NCBI GenBank assembly: GCA_002077045.2
Contig: KZ111179.1
Location: 8,004-72,003 of the forward strand
Origin: Rachicladosporium sp. CCFEE 5018
Lineage: Eukaryota > Ascomycota > Dothideomycetes > Cladosporiales > Cladosporiaceae
DNA: 64,000 bases
Reading direction: 5' to 3'
The translations under genes were made by a program, and so were the position numbers. Below the pieces are notes generated by a model, which worked only from the letters and a program-made list of their open reading frames with translations, was not told the DNA's origin and did not search any database. Positions 1 through 11,576 of the stretch are shown in pieces. Numbering within the stretch: position 1 is the stretch's first letter; the number at the start of each line of letters is the position of its first letter.

Positions 1-1959
1 CAGATGGACAATTCTTCTTGTCTGGTAGTATGGACAATGTTGCAAGGATCTACAACGCGACGAACGGTAAGCGCAGAGGTTGCCTATGCCAGCAACTTGC
101 GCTAACATATTGCAGGCCAAACGGTACGGCAGATCGCCGAGCACAACCACTACGTACAAGGCGTAGCTTGGGATCCGATGAACGAGTATATTGCTACGCA
201 GTCTTCTGATCGATCAGTGCACATCTATGCTCTCAAGACGAAGGATGGCCAATTCTCGCTCGACGCACATGCCTACAACAAAGTCTCGAAGATGGACTTG
301 CCAGCCCGACGCATCTCTTCCAACAGCCCGGCACCTCCCGACTTCGCCTCTAGCAGCAACCACAAAGCATCTTTCGTCCAGGAGTCGATGGGATCACCTA
401 TTCCGTCCGCGCCTGGTACACCACAAGCGCAAGCACTCTCCGTGCCAATGAACCCACCACCAACCTCCCACAGCAGACGATCGTCTTTCGGCTCGCAGAT
501 GGGCAACTCGATGAGGCGATCTGTGTCCCCAAGTCCATCAACCATGCCATTACCTGCTGTCATGCCCTCTGCGTCGCCCAGTCTGTCCGGCGGCTTAGGC
601 ATGGGCTTCCGGAATACCAACATCTACGCTAATGAGACCTTCACGTCATTTTTCCGACGGCTGACATTCGCGCCTGATGGCAGTCTACTCTTCACGCCGG
701 CTGGGCAGTATAAAACAGCAAGTGCATCGGGTGGCGACCGGTCTGAGGATGAGATACTGAACACGGTGTATATCTATAGTCGAGCGGGACTCAATAAGGT
801 ACGTCTGTCGGTTGCGATCATGACTGACTTCCATCAATACTGACTGCATGCCCAGCCTCCTGTTGCCCATCTCCCAGGTCACAAGAAGCCCTCAATAGCT
901 GTAAAGTGCTCTCCGGTCTTCTATGCATTGCGTACTGCGAACACCGACACCAAAGAGATCACTATCGACACCAAAGCCGCCGAAGACATTCCTCCGTTAC
1001 CAGAACCAGCAATGTTGACAAAGCCTCCCACCTCACACGCACCAATGGACCCTCCACCATTGACAAGCGCACCGTCACCATCACTGAGCATCGCCACCAT
1101 GGCATCTCCATGTAACGTTGATATCGAGCCGAGCCCGACAACGCCATCGACACCAGCGGGGCCCGTGCCAGCATTTGGTCTGCCATACCGAGTCGTCTAC
1201 GCCGTGGCAACGCAAGATGCCGTCCACGTCTATGACACTCAGCAGACCAAGCCTTTGTGTGTGGTTAGCAACCTGCACTACGCAACCTTTACAGACCTTA
1301 CATGGTCAAGCGATGGACTGACCTTACTTTTGACATCTTCGGATGGGTTCTGCTCCGCACTCACCTTTGCGCCCGGCGAGTTAGGTACGGTGCACCCCCA
1401 TCCGCAAATCGGCAATACACGCGCAACACCGACACCAATCAACATACCACGCGCAAGTCAATCGGCAGTCTCCACACCTCAGGCAACGCCCACGACAGCG
1501 ACAGCGTCGATTCTACCATCGATTCCTAAACCACCTTCATCCGTTCCGTCGGCCAACACAGCTCTACCGCCACCACCAAATCCATCGCCCTCACCATTCA
1601 CGCAATCAGGACGACCTGCATCTCCAGCGAGAAGCGTATCAGCTTCAAGCATGACGACGCAGTCCAGTTTCGCGCACCCACCAGATCAGAATCCACAACA
1701 TGTCATGAACAACCCGACGCCGTCCATGAGCAGTGTGCCATCGATGACTGCAGCTGGCAGCATTGGAGGCGTGCCGCTGTATACGCCGCCACAGACACCT
1801 GGGTCTGGCTACAGCGGAGTCACGTCCGGTAACGTGGTTGCTGGTGTCAAGAGGGGGAGTGTCACGTCGGAGGTTTCGGAAGAGGAGGGAACAGGGAAGG
1901 ACAAGAGGAGGAGGATTGCGCCTACGCTTGTTGGGGAACCGGGTGAGGAGAGGAAGTGA
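1..1959 (+). CDS. CAC2: Chromatin assembly factor 1 subunit B (CAF-1 p60/Cac2), 5' end missing
   Basis: The product is the WD40 subunit of CAF-1, the nuclear histone chaperone that deposits H3-H4 on replicating DNA. The gene enters from the left edge, so the N-terminal WD repeats are missing. I read exons 1-66, 116-798 and 856-1959. The introns at 67-115 (49 bp, CTAAC branch site) and 799-855 restore frame exactly. Visible WD40 signatures include SGSMDNVARIY, VQGVAWDP.NEYIAT.SSDRSVHIY followed by KVSKMDLPAR, and KPSIAVKCSPVFYALR, all typical of CAF-1 p60. The region after the propeller is long, Ser/Pro/Thr-rich and disordered, and ends in a basic/acidic tail containing KDKRRRIAP, a likely nuclear signal. 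A second short low-complexity insert lies between WD repeats at about 310-560. There is no copy of this gene on the second contig in the window. Confidence 0.9.
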
Positions 1960-2496
1960 GAAGGAAGAGGAAGGAATGTGGTTTCAGTAGTACTTTAGCA
2001 GGGCGTTGGATGGTTTGCGGGATCCCCGACTTGAGTGTATCGATCGTATCACATAACGGATCAACCGAGCGCGCAGATCTTGATCTCTCAATGGCATGAC
2101 TGGGCACTCTTATGCTTCTTCAGCCTCCTTCCTCAAACGCACTAGCGCACCCGTTCAAACCTCGAGATCCACACTCTAAAATCTCCAAATGTGCGTCATG
2201 AACCTCGCGCCGAGCGCACAATCTATGGAGCTCACTGCCGTTATGCAGGTACCGAGTCTGGGGAGCTGGGTGAGTAAAGACCTTCCTTTGCTGGTGATGA
2301 TGGAGCTTGACATTCCACCGATTCCACCATCAAGGTGGATGGCGGCTTGAGGCCTTATCTCTACGGCTTGGAGAGCGCGTGGATCAGCCTTGGGAGGACG
2401 GGGACTTTACATGTAGGTTCGCGAAGTCTGCTTCTTTCTTGTCATCTCTTGATTACTTACGGCCTCTACCATTGTCGAAAGAGTAATCCAGCAGCC
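1960..2496. other. Intergenic region between CAC2 and the amidase gene
   Basis: This stretch of about 540 bp holds the 3' end of the CAF-1 gene and the promoter of the amidase gene. I see no convincing ORF, RNA gene or repeat in it. A short imperfect inverted repeat around ATTCCACC and GGTGGATGG lies at about 2310-2345. Confidence 0.5.
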
Positions 2497-4205
2497 ATGC
2501 GTCTTTCCTTCCTTCCAGTCGCCCTTCTCGGCGCCATTACGACTGTCACAGCTCTGACAATCCCGCCATATACTGGGACATTGATCAAGGGCAAGCAGTT
2601 CCCCAGCCTGCTCGATGTGGACTTGGAAGAGCTTGTGGCTGGACTCGAGAGCGGTCTCTTCACGTCCGTAGACTTGGTCAAGGCGTACACAGCGCGGATC
2701 ATCGAGGTCAACAGCACGCTTCATGCGGTCACAGAGCTCAATCCGGATGCTTTGGCGATCGCTGCGACAGCGGATGGGCTGAGGGCCAACGGCACGATCC
2801 TGGGGCCGTTGCATGGGATCCCGATCTTGATCAAGAACAATATCGCTACTGGTAAGATGCTGCAGGCAGGTAGAGAAGCGGATACGCAGCTGACAGCAAA
2901 GCAGGCGATAAGATGAACAACACAGCTGGATCCTTCGCTCTCTATGGCGCAAAACAGCCGGACAGCACGCTAGCAAAGAAGCTCCGAGCAGCTGGTGTAG
3001 TCATACTCGGCAAGACGAATCTCTCACAATGGGCAAACTACCGCTCAAGCAACAGCACAAACGGTTGGTCAGCGTACGGCGGGCAGGTAACAGCAGCATA
3101 CTACCCCGGCCAAGATCCTAGCGGAAGCTCGTCCGGCTCCGGTGTGGCCAGCAGCATTGGTCTCGCACTCGCTACACTTGGCTCGGAGACCAGCGGCAGC
3201 ATTCTAAGTCCTTCAGATGTCAATAACCTTGTCGGCATTAAGCCCACTGTTGGGCTGACCTCGAGGTATCTCGTCATTCCGATCTCAGAGCACCAGGATA
3301 CTGTCGGACCAATGGCTCGTAGCGTCAAAGACGCCGCGTACCTCCTTCAGACGATTGCAGGCCCAGATCCCAACGACAACTACACCTCCGCGATCCCCAA
3401 TAACGGCACCGTACCCGACTACCTTGCAGCTCTGAACTACGAGTCCTTCCGCGGCGCGCGCATTGGTGTTGCCCGTAACGTCCTCGAGATCTGGGCGAAG
3501 TACACTGACGCCCCTGTTATTGCGGCCTTCGACGAAGCAGTAGCGCAGATCAAGGCAGCCGGTGCCACAATCGTAGACGCGAACTTCACTGCTTTCGAAG
3601 CTTGGCAAACGGACAACAACGAAACCTTGGTGCTCAACGCAGACTTCCTCGCGAACTTGAAAACTTACCTCTCAGAGCTCGACTACAATCCCAACAACGT
3701 TACCGACCTCGCATCAGTCAACGCTTTCACGCACCGCTTCCCAGCGGAGGACTACCCAGACCGCGACACCGCCGTCTGGGACGGGCCACAGGGAGCGCTG
3801 ACGCAAGGATGGGACAACACCGACCCTCGCTTCTGGGCCGCGTACCAAGCCAACCTGTACTTCGGCGGCGAAGGCGGAATCCTAGGCGCGCTAGAACGAA
3901 CAAACACCTCCGCCGTCCTTCTCCCCACGCAACTCTCTCCTTCCATCCCAGCGCTCGTCGGCAGCTCAGTCGTCACAGTACCAATGGGTTTCTACCCAGC
4001 GAACTGGACCGTAACCATGAACCGCCGCCGAACGCTCGTCTCCAGCGGACCCAACGTCCCCTTCGGACTGAGTTTCATGGGCGCGAAGTTCAGCGAAGCA
4101 GAGCTGCTGGGTTTCGCGTACGCGTACGAGCAGCGGACTATGCATCGCAACGAGGTGCAGCCATATATTGTGCCGAATTTGGAGTTGGGGGATTTTGTTA
4201 ATTGA
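2497..4205 (+). CDS. Secreted amidase (amidase signature family), 551 aa
   Basis: This is an amidase-signature hydrolase with a Ser-cis-Ser-Lys triad, acting on small amides of unknown identity. Exons are 2497-2851 and 2905-4205. The 53-bp intron splits the glycine codon of IATGDKMNNTAGS, a classic family motif, which confirms the junction. Residues 1-19 form a signal peptide (MRLSFLPVALLGAITTVTA), so the protein is probably secreted; many N-x-S/T sites agree with this. Catalytic elements are Lys113 (ILIKNN), the GSSSGSG loop at 192-198 and the nucleophile Ser near 217 in SETSGSI. The length is normal for fungal secreted amidases. I chose the start at 2497 because the signal peptide begins there; the frame is open further upstream. 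It is a single-copy gene in this window. Confidence 0.92.
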
Positions 4206-4553
4206 CTAGATGGTCCTGAAGAGGAGGAGAGGCTTTGCACGAGGGCTTGGGTTGAGAGGTGTGAGGAGTTTGAGAGGCGGCCGAGGGAGTTGAGGGAGAG
4301 GGGCACGCCGGTTCGGATGGGTTGGTGGGATGAGATGAAGGAGGAGAAAGGTGAGGGGTTGACTAGTAAGGAGGAAATGATGGAAACGTAATGATATAGA
4401 GATACCTTGATGAATTACATCCATACTGCCGTCTGGACTACTGGGTGCCCCTCCCAAGGTACGATGCTATTGTCCAGTCTTAGCGTTACAATGATGTCAA
4501 AGAGCGGAGATACACACAGATCGTTGACGACCTCGACGATACACCCGGTCACT
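4206..4553. other. Convergent 3' region between the amidase and ADA-like genes
   Basis: The two genes are tail-to-tail here. The sequence is purine-rich on the + strand at 4210-4390 (many GAGGAG and GGGGAG runs). I see no gene. It presumably holds both 3' UTRs and polyadenylation sites. Confidence 0.45.
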
Positions 4554-5621
4554 TCACGAGAACTCGTCGAGCAGCTTCGTCATCCTCTCCTTACCAGCCC
4601 AGGCAGCACTTATAGCCTTCCTGGCCAGTCCTACCACTTCACCTTTGCTCAGCCCAAAGTGTTCGGCTGCAAGTAAGTACTCGTTTGAAAGAGCACTTTC
4701 GAAGACGCCAACATCATCAGTCCCTAAGGCGACCTTACACCTACTGTCGCGCCACATGCCAAAGTGAGGATCCGCAAAGCCACCCTCTGTGAGCTTCGAG
4801 CGTACATTGCAGCTGAGGCATAGCTCCAGCGCTATGTCTTTGGTCTTGATGACTTCGACCAAGTGCGGAGGGACGTGTATAGCATGGCCAAGCCGAGACG
4901 GCCACCATGAGAGCAGCTCCTCGAGCTTGGCGTCTGTTGCGGAGGTAGGCGTTTCAGCGAAGTGGACTGTAATGTTCAGTCCCGCATCTTTGGCACGACG
5001 GAACGCGGGCGCCAGATGAGAGATCGGCGTGACGGATGGATTACCACAGAGGTCCACACCAAGGACTCGCGATGCGCAGCCGGCTTCCAAGGGGTCTTGA
5101 TTGGCAATGGCGACATCCACAACTTCCATCGCTTGCTCGAGCGTCATTGACCGGTCGACAGACAGTATCAGATGTGCCTCGAGTTCATATGCGTGGGCAT
5201 TGTGGAAATAGCGAGAGAGGTTCCAACCTTCGATAGCCTGCCGCACGAGATGGACATATCCAGCATAGTCTATGCCTTGCCCAGGGATGGCTCTAGGCGT
5301 CGTCCGTAGCTCGAGGTATTTGACTCCGTCTATTCGGAAGTCTTCCAGTACAGACATGGTGGCATCAACTATGCTTTCTGCATCATCGAGGAGGCGATAG
5401 ATGTATTTATTGAAGATACGGAAGAATGACAGCACGGTTGGGTAATCGCCAGCCGGTTTTAGGGCGAGACTGGGGTCTTCGAGATCGAGACATTGCTGCT
5501 TTGCTTGCTTGCCTTGCCAGATGGCGTGGAGGGTCTCGCGGCTGACACTGCCAGAAAGATGGGCGTGTAGCTCAGCCTTTGGTAGCCGATGGCAGAATGC
5601 GTGGTCTACTGGGAGGTCCAT
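4554..5621 (-). CDS. Adenosine deaminase-like protein (ADAL/N6-methyl-AMP deaminase type), 355 aa
   Basis: This is a metal-dependent deaminase of the adenosine/AMP deaminase superfamily. The N-terminus KAELHAHLSGS is characteristic of the ADAL subgroup, whose plant and human members deaminate N6-methyl-AMP to IMP; the exact substrate here is inferred. Zinc and catalytic residues can be placed: His19 and His21, His220 and Glu223 in HFAET, His246 in RLGHAIH, the LCLSCNV motif near 268-273, and Asp302/303 in GTDDVGVF. It is a single uninterrupted exon of normal length. There is no signal peptide, so it is cytosolic, in purine salvage or modified-nucleotide clearance. It is convergent with the amidase gene and divergent from the alpha/beta hydrolase gene about 290 bp away. 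Confidence 0.92.
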   Translation of the reverse strand: MDLPVDHAFCHRLPKAELHAHLSGSVSRETLHAIWQGKQAKQQCLDLEDPSLALKPAGDYPTVLSFFRIFNKYIYRLLDDAESIVDATMSVLEDFRIDGVKYLELRTTPRAIPGQGIDYAGYVHLVRQAIEGWNLSRYFHNAHAYELEAHLILSVDRSMTLEQAMEVVDVAIANQDPLEAGCASRVLGVDLCGNPSVTPISHLAPAFRRAKDAGLNITVHFAETPTSATDAKLEELLSWWPSRLGHAIHVPPHLVEVIKTKDIALELCLSCNVRSKLTEGGFADPHFGMWRDSRCKVALGTDDVGVFESALSNEYLLAAEHFGLSKGEVVGLARKAISAAWAGKERMTKLLDEFS

Positions 5622-5914
5622 GTGGGATATCCAGCTCGTTCAGCATAAGCTCGTTCCTGATCTGCTGCAGCTCAAGCTTATCTCAGGTGCCTGATTGATA
5701 TAGTATTCCACTAGGTAGTCGTGCCACTTGTGCATGGCCGCAGCCATACTGGCACTCCAAGGATAGAGCAGAGCTGTGCCTCTCACGTGCCGCTACCTAT
5801 CCGGCTCGCTGGACGCTGCCCAGCTGCATAGATTGTGGTTCAGGTCGCAATTGACAGATATAAACAATCATCCAAGCTACAGCGTGTTGAGATTTCTACG
5901 GATATCTCGGCAAG

Positions 5915-7168
5915 ATGGCTAACTCGACCACTTCGACCACAACGCAGACGAGCAATCCACAAGATGCAGCGATCCGCCTGCTCTGCAGACACGGCCTCCA
6001 CCAGCTCCTCTGGCTTCCCGAGACCGCACAGCACCCAAAGCTCCGCGTGACATTCTCGACAACCTCAAACTTCGAAGAAGCCTCATTACCAGCGATTCTC
6101 CATATTGGGCCCATGTTTGGAACGCGCTACGGGGCTGTGGAGTTCGATGCATTGGCGAGCGAGTGCGGTGTACGAGTGATCTGCGTGGACAGGTATGGCT
6201 TGACGTCAAAGTATGCAGACGAACGAATCATTAACAATAGTAGACCAGGATTCGGCGGCTCAACGCCAGTAAGCATCGATATACGAATGGCAGTCTGGCT
6301 CGAGACTGTGCCGGAATTGCTACAACGCCTCGGACTCAAGCACGTTTCCCTCATGACCCACTCAGCCGGAGGAATCTACACGCTCAACACCCTTCTGCGC
6401 CATCGCTCGCTCCTCGACCCTAAAACCCCCTACGTAGCATTCATGGGTGCGTCATCTCTCTTCATGATTTCTCTTCTCGCCTGAATCCCACTGATCTGCA
6501 AACCAGCCGCCTACGTTCCCATGACAGACTCCGGTGCCACCCTCCCCAACATCGCCTCCCACATCCCCACCAGCATGGTAGACTCCTGGTCCACAGTCGC
6601 AGGTCTCATGAACACCAAGATCATGCCCGCAACCTCCTGGTCCGGCGGTGCACTCTCAGCCTCAGCAAGCTTCCTTACCTCGCCGTTCGGTACGAATGCC
6701 GGAGACTCGGCGTCCAGCTCTACGACGCCAGAGGAACGGTATGGAGTTGACAAGGAGACCGCGAAGCACATCGCAGATCTGTCGATGAAGTACATGAGTG
6801 CCGAGAGCATCGTTGGCGCGAACGAGGAAGCGAAGCTCTGTCTTCGGAAATGCGAAGACGCGGACTGGGGCGATGCAGCGGACTACGCTGCCTGCATCAC
6901 CAAGATCGGCGAGCGAGAAGGCGAGCTCCGAGACCAGGCAAAGTTGAAAGTCGATGGATTCTTCGCTGGCTCAGACGTGATGATCGGCAAGCAGGGCCAA
7001 GAGTTCTTTGAGAAGTGTTGGCGGAGCGAGGGAGTCGCTCGAAATGTCGATTTCGAGTCGAGAACGTACGAGAAAGCGGATCATGATAGTCTGATCTTGG
7101 ATTACAAGATGGGCGCTTTGCGAGATGTTTTCAAGCGGGTCGTGGCATTGAGTGAAAGACAGACTTGA
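5915..7168 (+). CDS. Alpha/beta hydrolase-fold protein, 380 aa
   Basis: This is an uncharacterised fungal alpha/beta hydrolase. Exons are 5915-6192, 6244-6446 and 6507-7168. The first intron (51 bp) is a multiple of three with no stop and can be read through; removing it restores the usual VDRPGFGGSTPV motif, so I treat it as an intron. The nucleophile elbow is THSAGG with Ser133. The HIGPMFG segment near residue 63 fits the oxyanion-hole loop. The C-terminal third is a helical cap-like region, and the catalytic His is probably in the segment EKADHDSLI near the end, where an Asp/His pair is visible. There is no signal peptide. The substrate is unknown. It is convergent with the P450 gene, with two bases between the stop codons. 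Confidence 0.85.
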
Positions 7169-7170
7169 GC

Positions 7171-8832
7171 CTACTCGTACTTCGCGAACACACTCTTTGC
7201 CTCCTCCATCTCCCGTCTGATCGTAGCTTCTCTCGCTTTGCCTCTCACCTCGAATCGAGCAGGGAAGTCATACGCACATACGAGGAACCCTTCACAGTAC
7301 CCCTTCTCCGCGCTGGTGTCAACTTGCACTTCGTCACCCTTCGCGTCCAGCGCAGGTAGTATATCGTAAGCCCACAGCAACTTCGCCATACCAAGCCACA
7401 GATTTCGCTCCGCCAAATGAATCCCAGGACACAGCCTCCGTCCAGCGCCGTAGCCATAATGATCCCGTTCCTCCCACGGCCCGTTCGCAAGCTCGGGCGC
7501 CAATTTCCTCACGCCGTCAAAGTGATCAGGATCGAACTTTTCCGGATCTTCAAAGCGCGTGGGATCGTGCTGCATTCCCCACGCGTTGACGATGACTGTC
7601 GTGCCCTTGGGCAGGAAAAAGCCATCAACCCAATCGTCTTGCGCTAGAGCGTGGGGAAAGGCGAGGGGGGTCACGGGACGCCAGCGCATTGTTTCTTTGA
7701 CGATGTGAGCTATGTAGGGGAGGGAAGCGTAGTCGGACCAATTTGGACTGCGGTCTGGGCCGATGACAGAGTCGATCTGGGCTTGTGCTTTCTTTTGGAT
7801 CGCTGGATTGGCGACCATGGCTTGCACGAAGGCTGTGAGGATCGAAGCGGAGGTGTCGCTGCCGCCTTCTGTCAGGGTGCCGCCGAGGAACCAGAGCGCG
7901 TGGTCGGAGGTCTCGAGACCTGGAGGCGGCTTCTCGGATTCGACTTGGTCGAGTACCTGGTCCATTAGGCTTCCTCGGGAGCCGCTGCCAGCGCGACGCG
8001 TGCGGAGATCGGTGAGGAAGTCGGCGTAGAGGCCGTTCATCTCGCGTTGGACGTGGGTTGCACGAGAGCGCCAGTTGGTGAAGAGGGACTGTGGGATGTA
8101 ATGGAGGAAGGGGAAGATGTCGACTGGAGGAGTCGCGCCGGTTTCCATAACGCGAGACCAGATCTCCATGAGGCTGTAGAGTCTGCACCGTACGCCTCAT
8201 CAGCATAGGAAGCGTACCCCTAAGAGTCATGGTCGAAAGACTTACCGCTCCATGTGTGCTTCCTTACTGGTGGGACTGCGGATGCCCCAGACGATACTCA
8301 TGGTGACGCTGTTGCTAAAGCGTTTTGGATGCTTCATGTGATCGTCCGGATTGACCAGGTAGTCATGGATCATCTGATTTGCCTCTGCCTCCTGCAATGC
8401 GCCATACTCCTTCTCCACGACTCCCTCGCGCAGACAGCCGTGCAGCAGTTTCCTTGTCGCACGCCACTGGTCACCATACTGCATCAGCAATATGTGATCG
8501 CCGCCGGAGATCAGATTTGCGACATAGGACACAAGTCGAGATGCGTATATTGCAGACTTCTTATCCAGTAGCTGCTTCACCAGACGAGGTGAAGTAAGGA
8601 CGCAGGCTGTTGCTGAGCCGATCTTGAGCGTGTAGATCTCGCCACACTTTTGCGCCCACTGTGTGAACGTGAAGTGGGCTCCTTTGAGAGGGATCTGCAC
8701 GAGATTGCCGAGCAACGGGACAGTGGGAGGTCCTGGCGGAAGATTCTTCGCGCGATGGCCTACGGTCAGCAGAGCGTAGGCGAAGGTTATGACCAACAGG
8801 CCGGCGCCAACGAGAAAGAGAGTGTTCATGAT
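7171..8832 (-). CDS. Cytochrome P450 monooxygenase, copy A, 532 aa
   Basis: This is a membrane-anchored microsomal P450. Exons on the minus strand are 8832-8246 and 8182-7171, with a 63-bp intron. The chosen start opens with a hydrophobic anchor (MNTLFLVGAGLLVI) followed by the proline hinge LPPGPPTVPLLGN. The I-helix is GGSDTS (302-307), the ExxR is Glu359/Arg362 in KETMRWRP, and the haem-ligand loop is YGAGRRLCPG with Cys447. All key elements are present, so the enzyme should be functional. The frame stays open for another 45 codons upstream (to 8967), and that extension is also conserved in copy B, so an earlier start is possible. The substrate is unknown; it is not in an evident metabolite cluster. 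It is divergent from the disordered-protein gene. Confidence 0.93.
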
Positions 8833-8967
8833 TGCGAGAGGAATGAAGAGCAGGAGATCAATGGCCTTGCTCAATTGGCCAAGGCCTCGAGAGTAGAAAT
8901 ACCTTTGCTGCCAGCGAAAGTGATGGAAAGCTCGTTGCAATGGACCTGCCTGCTTTAATCGCCGCAA

Positions 8968-9756
8968 GGTGTATTCTTGAACACATTACGCACTCGGCTG
9001 TATGGAGTCGGCAGAGAGGGGGTGGGACAGGCGGTGCAAGCTGTAGCTACAATAAGCTTCTCGCTTTACCCATTGAAGCTGTCCAGTGGTGCTGTCGACT
9101 CGGCCTGTGGCGATTTGTGCAGTGCTGTCGCAGCTACGAGAGCGGCACGCATTAATTCGCTATCGAGCGTTGGAGCAGTATGCCTCTCCACGATACCTGG
9201 CCGTACCGCGAGTGACGTGACTTGATGTCGAGTCCACTATTCAATGCCTTAGTAGTGGACGAAGAGAGGTGCAGCACCAGAAGAGGGGGTGGGCAGGATG
9301 GCCTAAGGTTGGCTGGCTGACTACAGGTCGCGGGTGTTCTCCGTACTGTACTCTCCATAGCGCCACGAACCCCTGATTGCTCGGCGACGCGACTGGTGGT
9401 GTTTGTCGGCGGCGGAGGAGGCTAGCAACTGGCACAGGAACCAGCAATACCCCTGCTCACATCTTCGGCCAACTGTTCTGGAGTGCATCCGTTGTTTCGA
9501 GGCGTTGGATGGATGCAGCATGCGCGCATTGTTGATCAAGAACGCTTGAAGTCAATGTGAGTTACGAATAATACTTACCTACGTTTGAAATGACAGTGGT
9601 GCAAGTTGTCTCGTCGACAGACGACACGATAGCGTGCCAGCATGGTATCACTGCCGAGACGTAATCTCTAGCATGTGATCTGTCGTCAAGCCCAGTGCCA
9701 CTTCCTGCAGATGGTCAAATTCACGGCAATACTGACCCGTGCCTTCCTCTGCAGCC
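8968..9756. promoter_or_regulatory. Divergent promoter region, P450 and disordered-protein genes, copy A
   Basis: This interval of about 0.8 kb separates two divergently transcribed genes and must hold both promoters. It is well conserved in copy B (38210-39010), most clearly at 9040-9360. A palindromic-like TGACGTGA (9213-9220), resembling an ATF/CREB (bZIP) site, is kept in both copies; its function is not shown. There is no ORF that I trust. Confidence 0.35.
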
Positions 9757-11394
9757 ATGTCCGCCGAACGCAATCCTTCCGCTGTCAGGAACCTCCGATC
9801 TCTATTCGAAAATAAACAACAGGAAGATCCCTCCCCTAGCACTCGGGGTCGATCACCAATCGGCAGACTGGGGAGCAGTCGAGACAGCAATAGTAGTCCA
9901 CTGTCGAGGGTGAGAGCAAGCTTTGTCAGTGTTGACCGGAGTGGGCATATGGCTGTGCCAGCTGAGCAAGGCAGAGAAAGCAGTATGTCGACAAAGAGGG
10001 AGAGCGGAGGGACGACGGAAGACGGGAGTGCGGTCGGCAAGGATGTCATGAATGGCACGCCCTCGAAGCCTAGCATCTTTGGAAACGGCACGAAGGCAGA
10101 CGAGAGTGCTGTTGACACGCCTGCTGCGACCCCAGCGGCAGAGAGGACAGAGGCAGAGACTATGCCAGGCAGCACAGATGCAGCAATAAAGTCCAATGGC
10201 CTCCCGAAGGACCACGCAAGCGAGAACGAGTCGCCCGCGAATCTGGACAAGCCTGTCAAGACATCAGAGGCCACTGACAGGGCTCCAAAGTCCGAGCAAC
10301 GCCTGTCCCATGTCTTTGTCAACAGTCAAGAGGACTCGCAGCCGGCCCAAGAATCGACAGCAACGCCAAAGCCTGACCGGCTGAAGACCGAATCATCGGG
10401 CTCAATTAACGCTCAGGCAGGTGCTGCCCGAAGTACTCCTCAACAGACGCCCGCTCCAGCTGCCTCTAAGGCAGTCAAGAGCCCTTCCAAGCCCAACTCC
10501 GTCTCCACCAAATCATCGACCAAGGTACCTGCAAGTCTCAAGTCCCCAGTCCTGGCCAGCCAACCCAAGTCGCCGCCCTCAGCCAAGCAGCGCTCACCGA
10601 AATCGGATCTTGCTCGTGTAATTGACCGCAAGGCAAGTCGCAGCTCCCTGACTGCACCCACAGCCGCCTCCGTAGCGCGAGCAGCAAGCTCAGAGAAGCG
10701 CGAGTCACTTGCTCACAAGTCCAACGACACCACGGCCAAGCCTCGGCCCCGTGAGCCCACAAAAGCAGCAGATGTCAGCTCCAGACTGCTAGCACCTACC
10801 GCGGCTTCTCGGGCTCGGCATGAAGCAGAGACTGCTTCGAAATCGTCCGTGCCGGCACAGAAAGCTCTCCCATCGCGGCCAAAGCCGTCTGCATCTTCGG
10901 TGAAGCCCACGCCGCGAGGCAGCCTTGCCGCGCCCGCACGACCTGAGTCACGATCCTCCCAGGCCACGTCTCGGAGACCTGCTGCACCGCCAGATGGCAG
11001 CTTCCTGGACCGCATGACCAGGCCAACGGCCTCGTCAGCCAGCCGGGTGCATGACAAGGTCGAGGTCAAGAGTCCGCCGAGAAAGAAGGGATCAGCTCCA
11101 TCGAAGCCAAACGGCGTGGCCAAGACTGGCTCCAAGGTCGTGGACAAGGTCAAGGACGCCGCTGGCAAAGTCAAGGAGAAAGTCACGGGGGTTGAAGCGA
11201 AGACGACCGTGGTCAATGGAGATGCTCACGAGCATGCCCAGGACTCGCATGGTATGGAAGCAACGGTCAACGGAGTAGACCACGGGGCTGAGCAGGAAGG
11301 CGCTGCTGCTACGCCCGTGACCAATTCAGGCGATACCGCAGCTGGAGCGGCGCTCGAGGCGACGCCGGCATTCGGTGAACAGGAGATCAGATGA
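9757..11394 (+). CDS. Disordered Ser/Ala/Pro/Lys-rich protein, copy A, 545 aa
   Basis: The function is unknown. The start is set at MSAERNPSAVRNLRSLFE, because copy B begins at the same residue and the preceding in-frame codons are not conserved. The N-terminal NLRSLFENKQ helix and a later segment FLDRMTRPTASSASRVHDKVE (about residue 420, here as a motif with key residues F, R, M, P, H, K) are the only well-conserved patches; both recur in ascomycete hypothetical proteins. The rest is low-complexity, rich in SKP and APT repeats. Near the C-terminus, VDKVKDAAGKVKEKV is an amphipathic helix with 11-residue character similar to LEA proteins. There is no signal peptide or membrane segment. The basic Ser/Pro-rich composition would suit a cytoskeleton- or chromatin-binding protein, but this is speculation. 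It is convergent with the LtrA-like gene. Confidence 0.85.
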   Translation: MSAERNPSAVRNLRSLFENKQQEDPSPSTRGRSPIGRLGSSRDSNSSPLSRVRASFVSVDRSGHMAVPAEQGRESSMSTKRESGGTTEDGSAVGKDVMNGTPSKPSIFGNGTKADESAVDTPAATPAAERTEAETMPGSTDAAIKSNGLPKDHASENESPANLDKPVKTSEATDRAPKSEQRLSHVFVNSQEDSQPAQESTATPKPDRLKTESSGSINAQAGAARSTPQQTPAPAASKAVKSPSKPNSVSTKSSTKVPASLKSPVLASQPKSPPSAKQRSPKSDLARVIDRKASRSSLTAPTAASVARAASSEKRESLAHKSNDTTAKPRPREPTKAADVSSRLLAPTAASRARHEAETASKSSVPAQKALPSRPKPSASSVKPTPRGSLAAPARPESRSSQATSRRPAAPPDGSFLDRMTRPTASSASRVHDKVEVKSPPRKKGSAPSKPNGVAKTGSKVVDKVKDAAGKVKEKVTGVEAKTTVVNGDAHEHAQDSHGMEATVNGVDHGAEQEGAAATPVTNSGDTAAGAALEATPAFGEQEIR

Positions 11395-11576
11395 GCGTGC
11401 TTCGCAGATCTACGGGTCTGTGGCGGTTTTGCAAGCGAGCGGGACCAAGCCCGCATGGTCGGTACGGTCCAATCGTATTATAATCGAGAATTAGGCATTA
11501 TACCAAATGGAGACAGCTTTGTGATCGACTTGATACTTGACATACCCAACTGTCGAACAACCGAGTCCCACTCCGG

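Noticed and set aside
7171..8832. A secondary-metabolite cluster around the P450
   Set aside because: Neighbours (alpha/beta hydrolase, disordered protein, LtrA-like, splicing and DPM genes) include no backbone synthase, transporter or pathway regulator.
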